The translations under genes were made by a program, and so were the position numbers. Source: Mucor racemosus (lineage: Eukaryota; Mucoromycota; Mucoromycetes; Mucorales; Mucoraceae). From it: 64,000 nucleotides of DNA. This document shows, in pieces, positions 1 to 10,135 of the stretch (position 1 is the first letter of the stretch; each line of letters begins with the position of its first letter). The notes under the pieces are model-generated. The model was not told the origin of the DNA. It ran no database searches and saw only the letters and a list, made by a program, of their open reading frames with translations. The stretch lies in NCBI GenBank assembly GCA_027405735.1, contig JAPEHQ010000008.1:744001-808000 (forward strand). Reading direction: 5' to 3'.

Positions 1-621
1 TAAAACAACATACGTTGGTTTTTATCGGTCTAAATACAATTGTTTAACTACTTTTTTTCTATACATTATCCATTGATTACATACTTCAGTAGTAAGAACA
101 GCATCCTCAGCTTCGGGATGATTGAGGAAATTGCGGAATTGTTTAGCAAATTCATCACTCAAGATTTCACCTACTGCCTTGTCAAGCACGTCAGATGTGT
201 AATAATTATATTCGACCTCCTAATTAAACAATTAATTTCTGCGTATGATTGTATCGATTTAAACACACTTTACCTTGGTCTTGGTGTTTGGTGGTGCAAG
301 AGAAGTAAGATGAACAATGTTATTTTCCATGTCGACTTCATTTACAAGAAAATCTTCAGCCCTACAGATCGAAAACATATAGCTTCAATATATTGTGGTA
401 ACTTTAAAAATAACAATTTACCTGTATTTCAAGATGCTATGGAAACCTTTCAAATGAGGGTTGACATAAGCGACAATTCCAACATCACTTTCCTTGATAA
501 TGATCGTAGGCTCCTGATCAAAACGGCCTCTTTTATTGGTACTATCAAACGAATCTTCAGAATCTAAAGTACGTTTGTTGCCCTTGCTTTCATTAGCATT
601 TCTTGAAAATAAGTTTCCCAT
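1..621 (-). CDS. PUS7: PUS7/TruD-type tRNA/snRNA pseudouridine synthase, N-terminal part (runs off the left edge)
   Basis: The family converts uridine to pseudouridine in tRNA, U2 snRNA and mRNA. I read exons 621-422, 361-274, 219-85 and 29-<1, with GT..AG introns that keep one frame. A slightly longer open frame begins at a TTG; I chose the first ATG (621), giving MGNLFSR. The acidic/basic low-complexity leader is followed by DVGIVAYVNPHLKGFHSILKYR and, across the first intron, AEDFLVNEVD; the block VGI-x-GF-x-ILK-R-x-DF-x-VNE is the hallmark N-terminal strand of TruD/Pus7 proteins. Only about 150 residues are in the window, so the catalytic Asp domain lies outside. It is divergent from MED20 at 1383. 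The family call is well supported by the motif; the exon 4 start (29) is the least certain splice site. Confidence 0.82.
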
Positions 622-1382
622 ATTGATTTTTTTCAACAAGAAGAAGCAAATAAACTTTTTTTTTTTTTTTTTTCTTCAAAGGCTTGCCCCATTTCTGATT
701 GTCACTGGGTTTCAAGTGTTTGAGGCAATATACATTTGTTTGTGACAAGATGTTAAAACTTGAAATTGACTTTTTCACAGTATAGTAATAATTATTAATG
801 AATTTTTTAGAGTCTAAAAATAAGAGTATACTATATTTCAATATAGCAAAATAATCCTCAGATGTTGCTCTATTAAATAGTATTTTTTATATATAATATC
901 ATTTTGAAGATTTCCAAGTTATTTATGAAACTAGCATTTTATATGATTTTCAAGCTTCTTACTGCCATACCCATTTAATAGTTAATACAAACTACCAAGG
1001 TAAAAACATTCATTAAATTAAAATTGAATGTTAATCATTCAATTGATATCTCAATTACAAATGCAATTGCATGTCTATTTATCAATGCCATATTGAAACT
1101 CATTGAACATTCACACAAAAACGTTAGATAACTTGTTGATTTTAAGCAATTTATAGTACTGAAATGAGCCCTAAATGCCTTTAAATTGTAAATCTGATAT
1201 CTGGTAGTCTTTAATACATCTTTATCTTCAATTTATTGATACTCTTTATTGTGATCTATGCATATTAAACGCTAAGCCACTATTTGAGCTTCAAAAGCGC
1301 ATCTATTTGAAGGCAAACAAGTGTGATTGAGACAAGTTTACTCGCTTCTTGAAACATCAACTTTAGTTATAATTTACAACAA
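622..1382. other. divergent intergenic region between PUS7 and MED20
   Basis: About 760 bp of AT-rich DNA with a 16-T run near 657-673. It must hold the promoters of both divergent genes. I see no coding exon, RNA gene or repeat shared with the rest of the window. Confidence 0.6.
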
Positions 1383-2175
1383 ATGGGTGTCACTTGGTAA
1401 TAACATAACTATAAAAAGAAACAATGGACACATACTAATTCAAATACAATTCAGTCTTGTTAGATGGAAAAATGCCACAGGAATGCGTGATTTCACATTT
1501 ATAGCCGAGCATGTTACTAAAACATTGCACGGTAAAAATACAGGACCTTGGTCACTTTCTTTCAAAGTATTTCGCGATAATAATCAAAATAATCGACAAA
1601 TAGCACTTAAAGATAGTAAATTACTTTATCAAGTATCACTTACACAACAACCAGGACATGTTTATTGTATGGTTGATGGTAGTGTAGTTGTGGAAGCAGA
1701 AAAAGAAATGGAAATAATTCTTTCACGTCTCAAGAATCTATGGCAATTGAGACAAAGCGTAACAATCGAGGTAATTAAAAACGTGCAAATTTCATGATTA
1801 TTGTGTGTATACTAAACTTATGCTGATAGGGTACAAGTTACGAAATTGGAGATTTTACATTGAGAGTTGCGAATATTCTATTGGGATCAACATATAAGGG
1901 ATTATTATTAGAGGTACAAAAAGGTTATACAGATTTCACAAACTATTAAACTCACATAAACTTGTAAAAAGATTGATTATCATCCATGTACAACACCTAA
2001 TAATGCCAGTAAATTATTTCAAGAATTTGTAGAATCGATTGTGCCTCCAACAGCTCAATTATCTTTTGAATATGAATATAATTATGAGCAAGTTGGTCTT
2101 AGTAATAATGAATTTACAACTGCTCATACAAGTTATCAATATATGCAATTATTTAGAAATGATGGTCTATTTTAG
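1383..2175 (+). CDS. MED20: Mediator complex subunit 20 (Med20/Srb2-like)
   Basis: Head-module subunit of Mediator, which links transcription factors to RNA polymerase II in the nucleus. Exons 1383-1396, 1455-1770, 1830-1913 and 1972-2175 give 205 residues, the usual size of the family. The short first exon encodes MGVT and splices into CLVRWKNATG, reproducing the conserved MGVTC start of Med20; an upstream in-frame extension lacks an ATG. Further family signs are GPWSLSFKVFRD, the core YQVSLTQQPGHVYCMVDG, and the C-terminal GSSYEIGDFTLRV-like strand (here GTSYEIGDF) followed by a glycine-rich LLGSTYKG stretch. All introns are 58-60 nt. No frameshift or stop is seen, so the gene appears intact. 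Confidence 0.87.
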
Positions 2176-2246
2176 ATAGATACATATACCCCGTCTCGTT
2201 TAAAGTGTAATAAATATGATATATTTTTATTAAATTATACTATTAT

Positions 2247-3204
2247 TTAAAAAAAGAGTGCTGAAGCAATCATGACAATGACACAAATAGCAACAGTAGG
2301 AGCCTTGAATCCACTGGCAGCGGAAGGAGCTTGAGGGGTAGTGGAAGCAGATGCAGTGGCAGAAACAGATGCGGAGCTAGTTCTAGCGGGTACAGAAGAA
2401 GAAGAAATAGGAAGAACGGTAGATCTGCTAACAGAAGCAGATGAAGCAGCAGTAGAGAGAGCAGTAGCGGGGGCAGAGGAAGAGACAGCGGTAGCGATAG
2501 AAGAAACGAATGATTGAGAAACTACATCACCGGTGGTACCAGTGATGGTGAAACCACTAGAGTAAGTAGAACCACTACAATGGAAGATTAGGATTTAATA
2601 ATTTAAAATTGAATGTAATGCCAAGGTTAATGTACTTACGCAACACCTTCAGAATCTGTGTAATCAATCTTGAATGAGAAGGTAGCATTTTGAGGGAGAT
2701 TAGAGGGTACCTATGAAATTTTTCATTTAATAAACCCGACTGAAAAACAAGATTTATTGTAACATTGAATCAACTTGATTTAGTTATCAAGCACGTTTTA
2801 TTTTTATTTTTACCTTCCATTCATATTCTCCATCAGAACCCTTGATAGTGAAAGAATCACCGGTGGGGGTCATAGTAGCAGCATTGGTACCTGTAAGAAG
2901 AGAAACTTGGGCAGATTCATCTACACCATTGGTCCAAGCTAATGCAAAAAGTAATAATTCAATTGCTATCCCTGATAATGTGTAATTCTCGATTATAAAA
3001 CTTACTAATAGTAACACTATATTTTCGAATTTTTTTTTTAATAACATAGTTTATGTAGTTAATGCAATGTCTCTAGACTTACGTGCTACCAGCCTTGTAG
3101 GTGGTTCCAACAATAGGGCTTGTCAAATAGAATGGAGCAGTTGTTTGAGCAACAACAGCAGCGATGAAAAAGGCAAGGAAAGAAGTAATGATAGCAGCCT
3201 TCAT
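2247..3204 (-). CDS. Kre9/Knh-like Ser/Thr-rich GPI-anchored cell wall protein
   Basis: Predicted secreted wall or plasma-membrane protein of 218 residues. Exons: 3204-3083, 3016-3006 (11 nt), 2938-2814, 2710-2640, 2574-2247. It starts with a signal peptide (MKAAIITSFLAFFIAAVVAQ), followed by FYLTSPIVGTTYKAGSTVTITWTNG, the typical opening of the Kre9/Knh1-like N-terminal domain (residues about 22-115). Next come a Ser/Thr/Ala-rich linker of about 75 residues and a hydrophobic C-terminus (VAICVIVMIASALFF) after a Ser-Ala-Ala-Ser-Gly region, as for a GPI signal. Without the 11-nt exon, splicing 3083 to 2938 shifts the frame into a stop; with it the family motif STVTITW is restored. Relatives act in beta-glucan assembly or as structural wall proteins; the exact role is unknown. 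Confidence 0.82.
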
Positions 3205-4436
3205 TTTACAGAATTATTTAAGGATAGTAAAAAATAAAGAAGATTAAAGAGATGTAAGGTTTCAAGTTGATTTCAACATTTTATATAAGTTTTTTTTTAG
3301 TGTAATCCCCCCGCCAAAAAAGAAAAAAAAAGTGACATTAGAGATTTGAGGGTTCCTGAATTTCGCGAGAACAATTAGCACTTTTCCTGAGTTTCGAAGA
3401 GTTGCAATAAAATAATCTGTGAATATTTATTTCTTGATGTTTGAATCAAGCTTTTCTTTTTTGCTTCTCCTCCCTTACATTTTTTTTTTTTTTTTTTTTT
3501 GAATTTAGAATTGCATGAAAAATCCCAAACAAACAATTATTTTTTCTAAAATTAAACAATTTCTGTTGTCAAAACAATAAGAATTTTGAGGTCAATGCTT
3601 TATCTGTATAAAATTGAACTACCAATATTCCACGTTTTAATAGTACATAGTTACACTCATTTAATATTGTGTTCTCAATTTAACATTTTCAATGGCCAGG
3701 TTTTCTTTAAAAGTCAGTTTATTCCTTTTTCTTATTTATATAGGCGCCTATCCAAGCTGGAATCTGTCAAAATTTTAATTTTCTTTGTAACTGAGAACTT
3801 GGAATTTGTCATGTTAACTAATGTAGGTAGACATGTAGTCCCATAAAGAAGCTTTACATAATACGTACATTGCATATCACGATGTGAAATTCTAACTACT
3901 ACCTTATCGATTTTTGTTTACATGTTGTATTATGCAGAATTATTTCCACGCATTTATGTTTATGTACAAGTTGTATATAGATTATGTTGGAATTAGTTAC
4001 AATTGCACACATTCATGATTTATATAGTAAACTAGGTAAAATTATTTAATTAATTAATAAAATTGCATTATCATAATAAATGTGTTGTAAAATTATTCGA
4101 GTACATGTCGTTTAGATATTTACTAACTTGATTACACCAAATGTGAAATACAACCTTTTATAATTGCAAATATTTGTACGCATCCAAGATCTTGAGCGTT
4201 TGTGCGACATTTTTTTACATTGTTTATAAAACAATCAGCTTGGACAGTACATATAAATGTATTTTTTTTGTAGCATTGATCTAAAATAAATCGCGCATCA
4301 GTGCTTGTACTTTTATCCCTTTGTTGAAACTATAGAAGCATACATATACACATAGTTTACGCGCAAATACTATAGTTTTTTACTGTATTGTGTACAATTG
4401 TGAATATCATACATATAAATAATCAAAACCAAGGCA
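3205..4436. other. intergenic, no gene recognised
   Basis: AT-rich spacer upstream of the wall-protein gene, containing a 22-T run near 3481-3500. The region right before the ATG holds a TATA-like stretch on the minus strand (near 3280). Small open frames here have no recognisable motif. Confidence 0.5.
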
Positions 4437-4725
4437 CATCACCTTTTCTATCACTAACCTCATACTATACATATTTCTGGATATACTTTAGACACTACTA
4501 AACAGACATGAATTAGTCGCATTATACTAGCTATTCCTGAATTCATTTTATATCTCATGAAAGGTTCAAAAACGCGTAAAATCCACTGCTTTTTTCTTGA
4601 AAACTGAGTCTCACTTTTCATCGCTGTTATACTTTTTTTTTACTAAATAACGCCAAGATAAAATTATATGCCAATGTACCTCAGATGTTCACCTTTAATC
4701 TAAAAATAAGTATCCAAAAATATCC

Positions 4726-5254
4726 TGTCGTATATTTTCAGGATTGATAAATAGTACTTAAAAAAGAATACAATTATAAAAGAATGAGTAATTAATCAGT
4801 TCTTCAACTGTATAATAAAAACAAGATATCGTTTATTTAGATGTAAAAGTATGGCCTTTTATATTGATTTGACATTGAGATCCTGAGATGTAATTTAAGG
4901 CACTATTGAACCATTGGATCTGTTTGATAGTAATCTATGGATTGAAATGGATCAATCATAATTTAACCGTTCTTGCAGAGCTTGTGAGTTGTCTTGTTTC
5001 AATGCTGCGCTAAATATGCTTGGATGTTGATTTGATAACTACTTGATTGGTTAACTGCTTGGATGAAATAATGTGGTGTCATAATTGAGGTCAAAGCGTT
5101 CTTGGTAATTACTGGATTAAACTTGATACGCTAGGAGTTTCTTATATCCGATATCAAGACTTGCACTTCAATACATGTCGTAGTCAATAGCTTGTAAGAT
5201 GTATTGATACTGTAGAAGGTGATAATGTATGATACTAGTAGGTGGAATACAACA
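4726..5254 (+). mobile_element. solo LTR, family LTR2 (529 bp)
   Basis: Starts TGTCGTATAT and ends AATACAACA, flanked by the 5-bp duplication TATCC (4721-4725 and 5255-5259). The uninterrupted R1 copy near 28260 reads straight through this point (AAATATCCTATTTTTTG), giving the empty site. Further LTR2 copies lie at about 6656-7008 (right-truncated), 26277-26505 (left-truncated) and 41407-42426. Strand is given for orientation of the copy only; the transcribed strand is unknown. Confidence 0.82.
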
Positions 5255-5388
5255 TATCCTATTTTTTGAAGTTGGTATTAATTTTTCAGTGCTAATGTTT
5301 CAGATTTTTTACGCGTATTTCACTGCTAAAGGATTGAAAACTTTGAGGCTTCATATCTCTAGACATAATTAAGCTATACTAACACTTT

Positions 5389-5682
5389 TTAATAATAAAA
5401 CTTACTTGTTTTAAAGTGCTCTATAACATATTTTAATATAAAAAAATTCTGAGCACTTTTATTTTTTTTCATTTTTTTTTTTGACATTTCTATAATAGAT
5501 TTCAAAATATTGGTTAAATTGAGTAGCAGTTTTTTTTTATTCATGTTATCAAGCTTGTTGAGATCTCTTGGATCCAATTTAGTTTTTTTTAAAACATTGA
5601 TTTTTCGTGGAGATATCCTTAAAAATGTGTACAAAAAGTTATCTTCATTTCTAGCTTCCATTTTTCCCTTATATACCCTCAT
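5389..5682 (-). other. conserved R1 antisense frame, copy A (97 codons)
   Basis: Begins MRVYKGKMEARNEDNFLYTF and continues with RISPRKINVLKK and LLLNLTNILKSIIEMSKKK. Equivalent frames in copies B (28722-28468), C (40750-40427) and E (56968-56513) share most residues; copy D (44981-44724) is frameshifted. Lysine-rich, no known domain, no signal peptide or membrane segment. The plus strand is also open here, so coding status is unproven. Confidence 0.35.
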
Positions 5683-6127
5683 CCTAAATTCTGAATCTGA
5701 AAATTTTTTGACAAAAATATTGTTTTCTCTACGGAAAATGCAGCTAAAAGATTCCTCAATAGCTCGATCGATAGATAATGCTTTTGCGCATCATATAAAT
5801 TTATTATTTTTTAAATATAATTATAAAAAGTGATGTGTATCTTCAAAAAACCTCCAAAATTTCAATTGCATTTTATGCAAAGTTTAATGTAAAATTTTTA
5901 TCTAAATTTTATTTATATGGATGCAGAATTCAAAACTGTACAGAATCTATTTAATACTCTAGGTCGAGTTACTTTGCAGTTCATGAGCATTTAAACGATT
6001 TTGTTTTTTTCATCATTTTTCGTCCATTTTTTAAAATAAATTTTGGAACCCAGTTATCATAAGCTGTAAGCTGTGATATCGGCTGTTATTTTGGTTATCT
6101 CGATGAAAAATTAATATTTTTGGTTGA

Positions 6128-6359
6128 TGAGAGTTTATGGATACATACAATCTTATTTATAGAAAGAATAATAATAAAGACTAGTAACATTTATCATGGA
6201 GAACGTAGGCTTTATTACTAGAAAAACTAATGGTAAAAGAAAGAACCAAGAGCTTCTAGGTCTTGGTTTGAAAGACTATTTATAAGAATTACATTTCAAT
6301 GTGAGTTAGAAATGGAATTGGCTTCAAAATTGGCTGTTTAATATCCTCGAAAACCGACA
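6128..6359 (+). mobile_element. short solo LTR (232 bp) inside R1 copy A
   Basis: Begins TGAGAGTTTATGG and ends AAACCGACA, flanked by GTTGA at 6123-6127 and 6360-6364. The other R1 copies read GCTAAAAC or GCTAAATC across this point, so the empty site is known. It contains a TATTTATAG box-like sequence. TG..CA ends, a 5-bp duplication and the size fit a solo LTR; no other copy occurs in the window. Confidence 0.7.
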
Positions 6360-6655
6360 GTTGAAACAAAAAATACAGAGTAGCAATCAATTAGAACTAT
6401 ATTGTGAATACATAAATTAAGCCCTGGATAATGAGTTTTAAGTTTTACAAAATAATAAACTAATATTTACAACTGCAGAAAACAAAGAAAAAAACCCCAT
6501 CCTTGTGAATATTGATCCAATTAATCTCCAATTATACATGATGGTAGATTTACATACACCCTGCATAAAAATTTATATTTCTACTCTCACAGATCACTGT
6601 GAATTGAGAAAACCATCAGCAAAGCATGACATTTCTGTCCGATAAAACCACCTGT

Positions 6656-7008
6656 TGTGTCGTATATTTTTATGTTTGATAAATAATAATACTTAAAAAA
6701 GAGTATAATAATTAAAGAAAATGAGTAATGAATCGTTTCTTCAATTGTATAATAAAAACGAGATATCGTTTATTTATATATTTTATATTAAAAGTATGAC
6801 CTTTTACTGTATATTGATTTAACAATTGACATTGAAATCCTGAGATGTGATTTAAGGCATTATTGAAGCATTAGATCTGTTTAATAGTAATCTATGGATG
6901 GAAATGGATTAATAATAATTTAACCGTGCTTTCAGAGTTTATTGTGAGTTGCCTTATTTTAATGCTGCGCTAAATATGCTTGAATGTTGATTTAATAGAT
7001 ATTTGATC
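6656..7008 (+). mobile_element. LTR2, right-truncated copy
   Basis: Starts TGTGTCGTATATTTT directly after the R1 right end and follows the LTR2 sequence (GATATCGTTTATTTA, TAATTTAACCGT, AATGCTGCGCTAAATATGCTT) until about 7008, where similarity stops. The same R1-to-LTR2 junction recurs at 41406/41407. Confidence 0.65.
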
Positions 7009-7855
7009 CCTATGGCCGAACTATGCTTCCCATGGGCATAGTGGTTTACACAGATGGGCCGAATAAAAACTTTTATGCAAATCAGGCAGCCCAGCAGATA
7101 AGTAGAGCAATGAGATCAAAGTTTTTAATCAATTTATTAAATTATATCAATCATAATATTATAATTAATAACGAAGATAATTTGAATAGTTTAAAACAGA
7201 TGTGAGTTACTCTGATTCAACAGAATTGTCTTATTGGCGAGATATAGCAATTTGAAATTTGGGGTTTGAAAAAGTTCTGCCCATGTTCTTCTTTCGGGGG
7301 CCAAATGGGAACAACGACAAAAACCTGTTTGGTAACACTAAAAGTATTTATGCCTTTGTAAATTTCTGTTTGTAACACACAAAATCGACTGATTTAGGAT
7401 TATTTTTCTTTTTTCTTCCCCACTTTCCTCAGTTCTTTTCTTTATGTTTAAAACCACAACAAAAAGACCAATATCTTTTATAAACTGAAATCAAGCAGCA
7501 GATACAATTACATGTTTTTCCTATTATTTATTTGGAAATAAATTATTATTAACTGTTAATGTTAAGGGCACATAATATTATTTTTTCGAAAAAAAAAGCA
7601 TCCAAGACTTAGTGATTTTGTTCCATCATCTACGTTATAATAAATGCTTTTTTGGTCTAAAGTCGATATCTACCTGGAGAAAAACTGGCGATTATATAAG
7701 TATGTATAGTATTGACTTGATTTGAATGAATGAATAAACTCATGTTAATCTATTTAGTTTCTAAAAAGCATTTATTTCTATTTAGTAGCCAACAGCTAAG
7801 AAGAGGAAATCAAGATGTTGTCTTGCATACCACTACTACCAACTCTCAAAGGTAC
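7009..7855. other. intergenic spacer left of the Ty3 element
   Basis: AT-rich. A 60-codon frame at 7023-7205 (PMGIVVYTDGPNKNFYANQ...) has higher GC content than its surroundings and may be a gene remnant, but I do not recognise it. Nothing else is supported. Confidence 0.4.
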
Positions 7856-8089
7856 TGATTTATCAAAATATGTTTAGGTTAAATAAAATTAGAAATTTTA
7901 ATCAAGTAAAGAGATATCGTTTATTGGAATGAAATTAATAGGGTTTATATACTATTTGATTTGGGGAATTAATGATGTGATAAGGTAGTTTAGATATTAT
8001 TTAATAGTAATGTGTTATGTTGGTATATCATGTTGGAATATCGCACTGGTGTATCATGCTTTACATCATGCTTCTATACCATGCTTCTA

Positions 8090-9728
8090 CAGTGACTCGC
8101 AAAACCCTTTCAATGATTTGGAAATATGAATAAAAATAGCCATAACTTTCTCGGTTTTAATCGGAGATACATTAAATTTTTATTTTAAGTAGTTCAAACG
8201 TTTTCAAATTATTTGCAAAAGATTTGATCTAATTATTTAAAGTTCCGCAAAAACTATGCAAGTTTAAAAACGGGTACATCATTGAAAGGGTTTTGCACGC
8301 ATTATCAAAAAAAAAAAGAAGTTTATTTAAATGCAGTCAGTAATCGATACCGTAACCTTTTGCTTTAATGCAAGCTTTTATACGATTAGGCATACTCGAA
8401 ATAACGTTTTGACATTCCTCAACTGTTATTTTGTCATACCAAATCTGTTGAGTTCTGTCCCAAATATCATTCATCCCTTTTGGGGGTGTATCGTATTCGT
8501 TTAGGCGGATTTTCAATAACCTCCACATATTTTCAATGGGATTAAGGTCTGGGGATTGTGCTGGCCATGGCATTACTTCATATTCTTTTGTTTTGAAGTG
8601 TTCTTTCATTAGATTGGAGGTGTGTTTAGAATCATTGTCTTGTTGAAGGAAAACCTGATTACGGCGCAATTTTAATTTTTGACACATGTCGTCAATGGAT
8701 TTCTCCAAATCATCATCCACAATAGTTCTGTATAGTTCGGAGTTCATATTGCCTTCGATCTTGCACAACCAACCGACACCAGACCAAGAAATAGAACTCC
8801 AAATCATGATACGACCTCCACCATATTTTCTTGTTTTTTTCGTATGCTTTGGTTTCATCTCTTCGCTGTCTCTTTTCCAGCACCAAACTCGACCATCGGA
8901 GTTAAAACGGTTAATTTTGGTCTCATCGGTGAATATGACACGCTTCCAGCCCTCCAAAGTCCAATCAATCCTGTTCTTACACCAGCGGAGACGCTCCCTG
9001 GCATTAACATCACTTATTTCTGGTTTTTTTACCTTAGGTAATGCGCCTAAACCATTGCCCCGAAGAGCCCTACGTACAGTATCCGCACTGATATCAACGT
9101 CCAAATTACGGAGAAGCTCTGCTTTGACTTGTACTGCGTTATCCAAGCCACCTTTGGTAATTTTGTGGACACAATACCTCTTATCTGCAGTAGTCAGCTT
9201 ACATGGTCGGCCTCCTTTAGGCTTTTCTCGGTCAGGACAGACCTTTTTTCCAATACGGAATACTGTGGCTTGACTAACACCAACACGACGAGCAATTTCC
9301 GATACGGTATGACCCGAACTTAACAAAGAGATAACGTCATTACGTTTGGCATCTGGTACAGTTTTCATCTTGATGTTTTTGCTTGAAACTACTAGTAAAA
9401 ATTGTAGGGTAAAAGTTGAAAAACATCTCATATATTTCCCGCATATTTATCTGTTTTATAAGACATCCAGCGTTAATGTACAAGTTGTGGGTTACAAAAT
9501 TGTAATTTTAAGCCTGTGCGTGCAAAACCCTTTCAATGATGTACCCGTTTTTAAACTTGCATAGTTTTTGCGGAACTTTAAATAATTAGATCAAATCTTT
9601 TGCAAATAATTTGAAAACGTTTGAACTACTTAAAATAAAAATTTAATGTATCTCCGATTAAAACCGAGAAAGTTATGGCTATTTTTATTCAGATTTCCAA
9701 ATCATTGAAAGGGTTTTGCGAGTCACTG
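8090..9728 (-). mobile_element. Tc1/mariner element (1639 bp), apparently intact
   Basis: Ends CAGTGACTCGC..GCGAGTCACTG, flanked by the duplicated TA (8088-8089, 9729-9730); the empty site is the second LTR of the Ty3 element. Inverted repeats are about 212 bp (8090-8301 and 9517-9728) and nearly perfect, with one mismatch noticed. Each inverted repeat itself begins and ends with CAAAACCCTTTCAATGA in opposite orientations. A single uninterrupted transposase frame lies between them. Confidence 0.95.
8337..9368 (-). CDS. Tc1-family DD34E transposase
   Basis: Cut-and-paste transposase of 343 residues from the ATG at 9368 (MKTVPDAKRN). The frame is open to another ATG at 9431, but the added 21 residues are hydrophobic and untypical. 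Two helix-turn-helix units form the N-terminal paired-like domain (IARRVGVSQATVFRIGKK, then a GRPCKLT linker of the GRPR type and the second unit). Catalytic signature: D of IFTDETKINR, D of FLQQDNDSKHTS, and E of SPDLNPIENMW with 34 residues between the last two. No stop or frameshift, and the flanking inverted repeats are preserved, so it may be active. Confidence 0.95.
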   Translation of the reverse strand: MKTVPDAKRNDVISLLSSGHTVSEIARRVGVSQATVFRIGKKVCPDREKPKGGRPCKLTTADKRYCVHKITKGGLDNAVQVKAELLRNLDVDISADTVRRALRGNGLGALPKVKKPEISDVNARERLRWCKNRIDWTLEGWKRVIFTDETKINRFNSDGRVWCWKRDSEEMKPKHTKKTRKYGGGRIMIWSSISWSGVGWLCKIEGNMNSELYRTIVDDDLEKSIDDMCQKLKLRRNQVFLQQDNDSKHTSNLMKEHFKTKEYEVMPWPAQSPDLNPIENMWRLLKIRLNEYDTPPKGMNDIWDRTQQIWYDKITVEECQNVISSMPNRIKACIKAKGYGIDY

Positions 9729-9847
9729 TATACCATGCTGTTAGGAGCATTGTATAGTTAATATTTAATTAAGGAACTTCCGGTTCCGGATCTGTTATTG
9801 TTTACTTTTTTGGATTTGACATGATCCGGTTTAAGAATGATACATCA

Positions 9848-10135
9848 TTACCCCGCACCAGCTTGGAAACAGTATGTTTGTTAGCGGAAACCATAGAAAT
9901 TGCACCTCTTGATAAGTGTTCGTGATGTTGAGTGATAAACCGTGAAAAAAAAAAAGAAAAGAAAAGAAAAGTAAAATGTGTCTTGATTGTTTGAATTGAA
10001 TCGAATTGAATTGAATTGAAGTATCTTGATTCGCCAGTAAAAACCTCTATATATTTGAAAACCCAATATACAAGTGTATACGGGGAAAAATAAATATACT
10101 TTACAAGGAAAAGGCAGAATAATTAATATGCTGAA
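9848..10135 (-). other. Ty3 element 3' untranslated region
   Basis: Internal element sequence between the end of pol and the 3' LTR. Contains an A-rich AAAAG run (about 9944-9972) and a GAATT-type simple repeat (about 9990-10020). Confidence 0.7.

Larger units (their letters stand above)
4437..6655. repeat. R1 repeat, copy A (with two nested solo LTRs)
   Basis: First of five copies of an interspersed repeat (others near 26840-30020, 40155-41405, 42435-45868 and 55985-63537). Shared landmarks are GGATATACTTTAGACACTAC near the left, TTACGCGTATTTCACTGC in the middle, and TGGTTATCTCGATGAAAAA near the right. After removal of the insertions at 4726-5254 and 6128-6359 the copy lines up with the others. 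On the minus strand 5682-5389 is open for 97 codons (MRVYKGKMEARN...), matching the frames in the other copies. No transposase, reverse transcriptase or recombinase motif is present in R1, so its class is unknown. Confidence 0.75.
7856..9847 (-). repeat. 3' LTR of the Ty3 element, split by Tc1
   Basis: LTR segments 7856-8089 and 9731-9847, interrupted by the Tc1 insertion; together 351 bp and matching the 5' LTR at 21931-22281. The LTR contains three to four imperfect CATGCTTCTATAC repeats, one of which received the Tc1. Just outside (9848-9856) the minus strand reads GCGGGGTAA, a short purine-rich tract where the polypurine tract is expected. Confidence 0.9.

Noticed and set aside
5510..5833. 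Plus-strand frame of R1 (107 codons; similar frames in other copies) as a gene
   Set aside because: Hydrophobic, Leu/Phe/Ser-rich text expected when AT-rich DNA is read opposite a Lys-rich frame; the minus-strand frame has the more protein-like composition, though neither is proven.
8686..9273. 195-codon frame opposite the Tc1 transposase
   Set aside because: Mirror openness of a real gene on the other strand; no motif.
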